From Reyranella massiliensis 521 (GTDB lineage Bacteria > Pseudomonadota > Alphaproteobacteria > Reyranellales > Reyranellaceae), in the NCBI GenBank assembly GCA_945862125.1, contig CAMAYC010000050.1, forward strand, positions 1 to 32,945: DNA of 32,945 nucleotides, in the 5' to 3' direction. Positions 30,178 through 32,945 of this stretch are shown here, one piece after another. The position numbers were made by a program, and so were the translations under genes. How positions within the stretch are numbered: the stretch's first letter is position 1; every line of letters begins with the position of its first letter. The notes under the pieces were generated by a model. The model made no database searches and was not told where the DNA came from. It worked only from the letters and a program-made list of their open reading frames with translations.

Positions 30178-30250
30178 GTGGGGTTCCTTCCCTGAACTGA
30201 GGAGGCAGGACCCTAGGCGCTTTCCTGAGGCGTGTACGATCTGTCTCGTG

Positions 30251-30520
30251 TCACTCCGCCCAATACACCACCATCGTCCGGGGAGCGGGATCGAGGATCG
30301 TGGCCTCGACCATGAGCTGATTCCTCGGCTGGCTGGCCAGGCGCTCGCCGAGGCCTTCCGACGGGCCGGTCTTGCCGCTGGCGGCGAATATGCCGAGGCA
30401 AACCAGGAAGGCGCCGGCGCAGGCGCCCGGGCCATAGCCCCAGGCGGCACTGTATTTCCAGACTGGCATGACTGCCGCGCCGATGGCCGCGAGCAAGAGC
30501 GTCAGTCCCAAAACGAGCAT
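30251..30520 (-). CDS. small membrane protein, DUF3309-like N-terminus
   Basis: The 89-residue product has two hydrophobic helices separated by VWKYSAAWGYGPGA; the motif 'P.W.YS..WGYGP' followed by a hydrophobic helix resembles DUF3309 proteins. Unlike the usual 50-residue members, it continues for about 40 residues (ASQPRNQLMVEATILDPAPR) that look soluble. GGAGG lies 6 nt before the ATG at 30520. Function unknown. Confidence 0.6.
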   Translation of the reverse strand: MLVLGLTLLLAAIGAAVMPVWKYSAAWGYGPGACAGAFLVCLGIFAASGKTGPSEGLGERLASQPRNQLMVEATILDPAPRTMVVYWAE

Positions 30521-30683
30521 TCTGCGCCTCCGCCTGTGTCCGCCTTGTTGGGGCAACGGTGGCAGGAGGGGCGGGTTCCGCCTTAATCCTGCCTCAGGTG
30601 TACGCAGGCTGAGGGTTGGCGGTTCATCCACAGTGCCGCGCATGACGCCGCCGGTCCGCACGGGCAATAGTGTCGGCAAAACA

Positions 30684-32525
<1,842 letters not shown>

Positions 32526-32532
32526 ATTCATT

Positions 32533-32544
32533 GGACCGCGGTCC
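32533..32544. other. 12-bp perfect palindrome between recQ and the phosphoesterase gene
   Basis: GGACCGCGGTCC lies in the 33-bp convergent spacer. It is a full dyad without loop bases, so a hairpin would lose central pairs; it is followed by GTCTT. A minor terminator or chance. Confidence 0.25.
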
Positions 32545-32558
32545 GTCTTGAGATTCCT

Positions 32559-32945
32559 TTACTCGCCGGACGGTTCCGGATTCTCGAACGGCGTACCGGC
32601 CTTCAGGATGCGGTAGCGGCCATCCTGGATTTCGGCCGCGGTCACGATTCCCGTGCGGGCGCTGCCGCCATCGAGGCCGAGCCGGTCGCCTTCGAACAGG
32701 TGCGGGTCTTCCATGCCGCTGATGGCCTTGTGCTTGTCCGGCGGCGTGTGGCCATGCACCACCAGGGTGCCGCCAAAGCCATGCTTCCAGTCGAGGAAGC
32801 CGTGATTGATCCAGGCCCAGCGCGCCTCGGTGAAGATCAGCCACGGCCGCGCCAGAAATTCGTCGGGATCGGCATGTGGGTCGAGACCACCGTGGACGAA
32901 CAGCGTGTTGCCCAGCCGCACATGCGAGCGCATGGCCTGCAGGCG
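32559..32945 (-). CDS. metallophosphoesterase, C-terminal part
   Basis: The 128 visible codons form the end of a calcineurin-like phosphoesterase that starts beyond the right edge (frame open through base 32945). Two late metal-site motifs are visible: LFVHGGLDPHADPDEF and TLVVHGHTPPDKHK, matching the 'HGG' and 'GHT' blocks of serine/threonine protein phosphatase/ApaH-type enzymes. LGLDGGSARTGIVTAAEI is the typical C-terminal strand pair. The GDxHG, GDxxDRG and GNHE motifs would lie outside the window. It is convergent with recQ. Confidence 0.85.
   Translation of the reverse strand, partial: RLQAMRSHVRLGNTLFVHGGLDPHADPDEFLARPWLIFTEARWAWINHGFLDWKHGFGGTLVVHGHTPPDKHKAISGMEDPHLFEGDRLGLDGGSARTGIVTAAEIQDGRYRILKAGTPFENPEPSGE

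Overview
The window is 32.9 kb of high-GC bacterial chromosome, densely coded on both strands with short spacers. The gene set points to an alphaproteobacterium: UbiE/UbiB, CoaBC and Dut in a row, CoaE and DnaQ facing SecB, Maf overlapping AroE, and a monocistronic Rho. A Reyranella/Rhodospirillales-like lineage is a guess from the overall flavour, not shown by any marker here. No rRNA, tRNA, CRISPR array, transposase or phage gene was seen.

Layout. 1-905: the tail of an NTF2/SnoaL-like protein and a convergent SAM methyltransferase. 906-3541: the accessory-looking part. A promoter-like site is followed by two intrinsic terminators, then a 454-aa multidomain protein whose C-terminus carries a PD-(D/E)xK-like nuclease signature, a hairpin, a 246-aa partner gene of unrecognised family, and a cluster of TTTTCCGACA-type repeats. 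3542-4276: an SDR-fold gene carrying the signatures of a halohydrin dehalogenase, divergent from ubiE by only 24 bp. 4301-9115: the ubiE-ubiB-(TauE-like permease)-coaBC-dut operon for ubiquinone, coenzyme A and dUTP metabolism. 9128-11089: an Rrf2 regulator, a carboxymuconolactone decarboxylase-fold protein and a beta-hydroxyacid dehydrogenase. 11117-12783: rho with a clear sigma70-type promoter, a structured leader, a Rho carrying about 40 extra residues between its RNA-binding and ATPase domains, and a bidirectional terminator.

12781-15835 (minus strand): PQQ-type sugar dehydrogenase, maf, aroE and a thioesterase. 16039-18927: quinone oxidoreductase, coaE and dnaQ, convergent with secB. 19090-24653: a glutamine amidotransferase-type hydrolase, a gentisate dioxygenase-like cupin, a secreted DUF4394 protein, a membrane-anchored LytTR regulator, a small membrane protein, an alpha/beta hydrolase and a lipoprotein. 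24663-30019: an EI24-type membrane protein and an alpha-methylacyl-CoA racemase, divergent from a secreted beta-propeller, a metallo-beta-lactamase-fold hydrolase and an SDR lacking the usual catalytic residues. 30040-32945: two small minus-strand genes, recQ, and the end of a metallophosphoesterase.

Most of the window is housekeeping and general metabolism. The parts that look least described are the nuclease-like effector with its partner and structured leader (935-3281), the repeat cluster behind it (3403-3519), the halohydrin dehalogenase-like gene, the Rho linker insertion, and the SDR at 29246 with an unconventional active site. All assignments come from reading motifs and gene order; no database search was possible.
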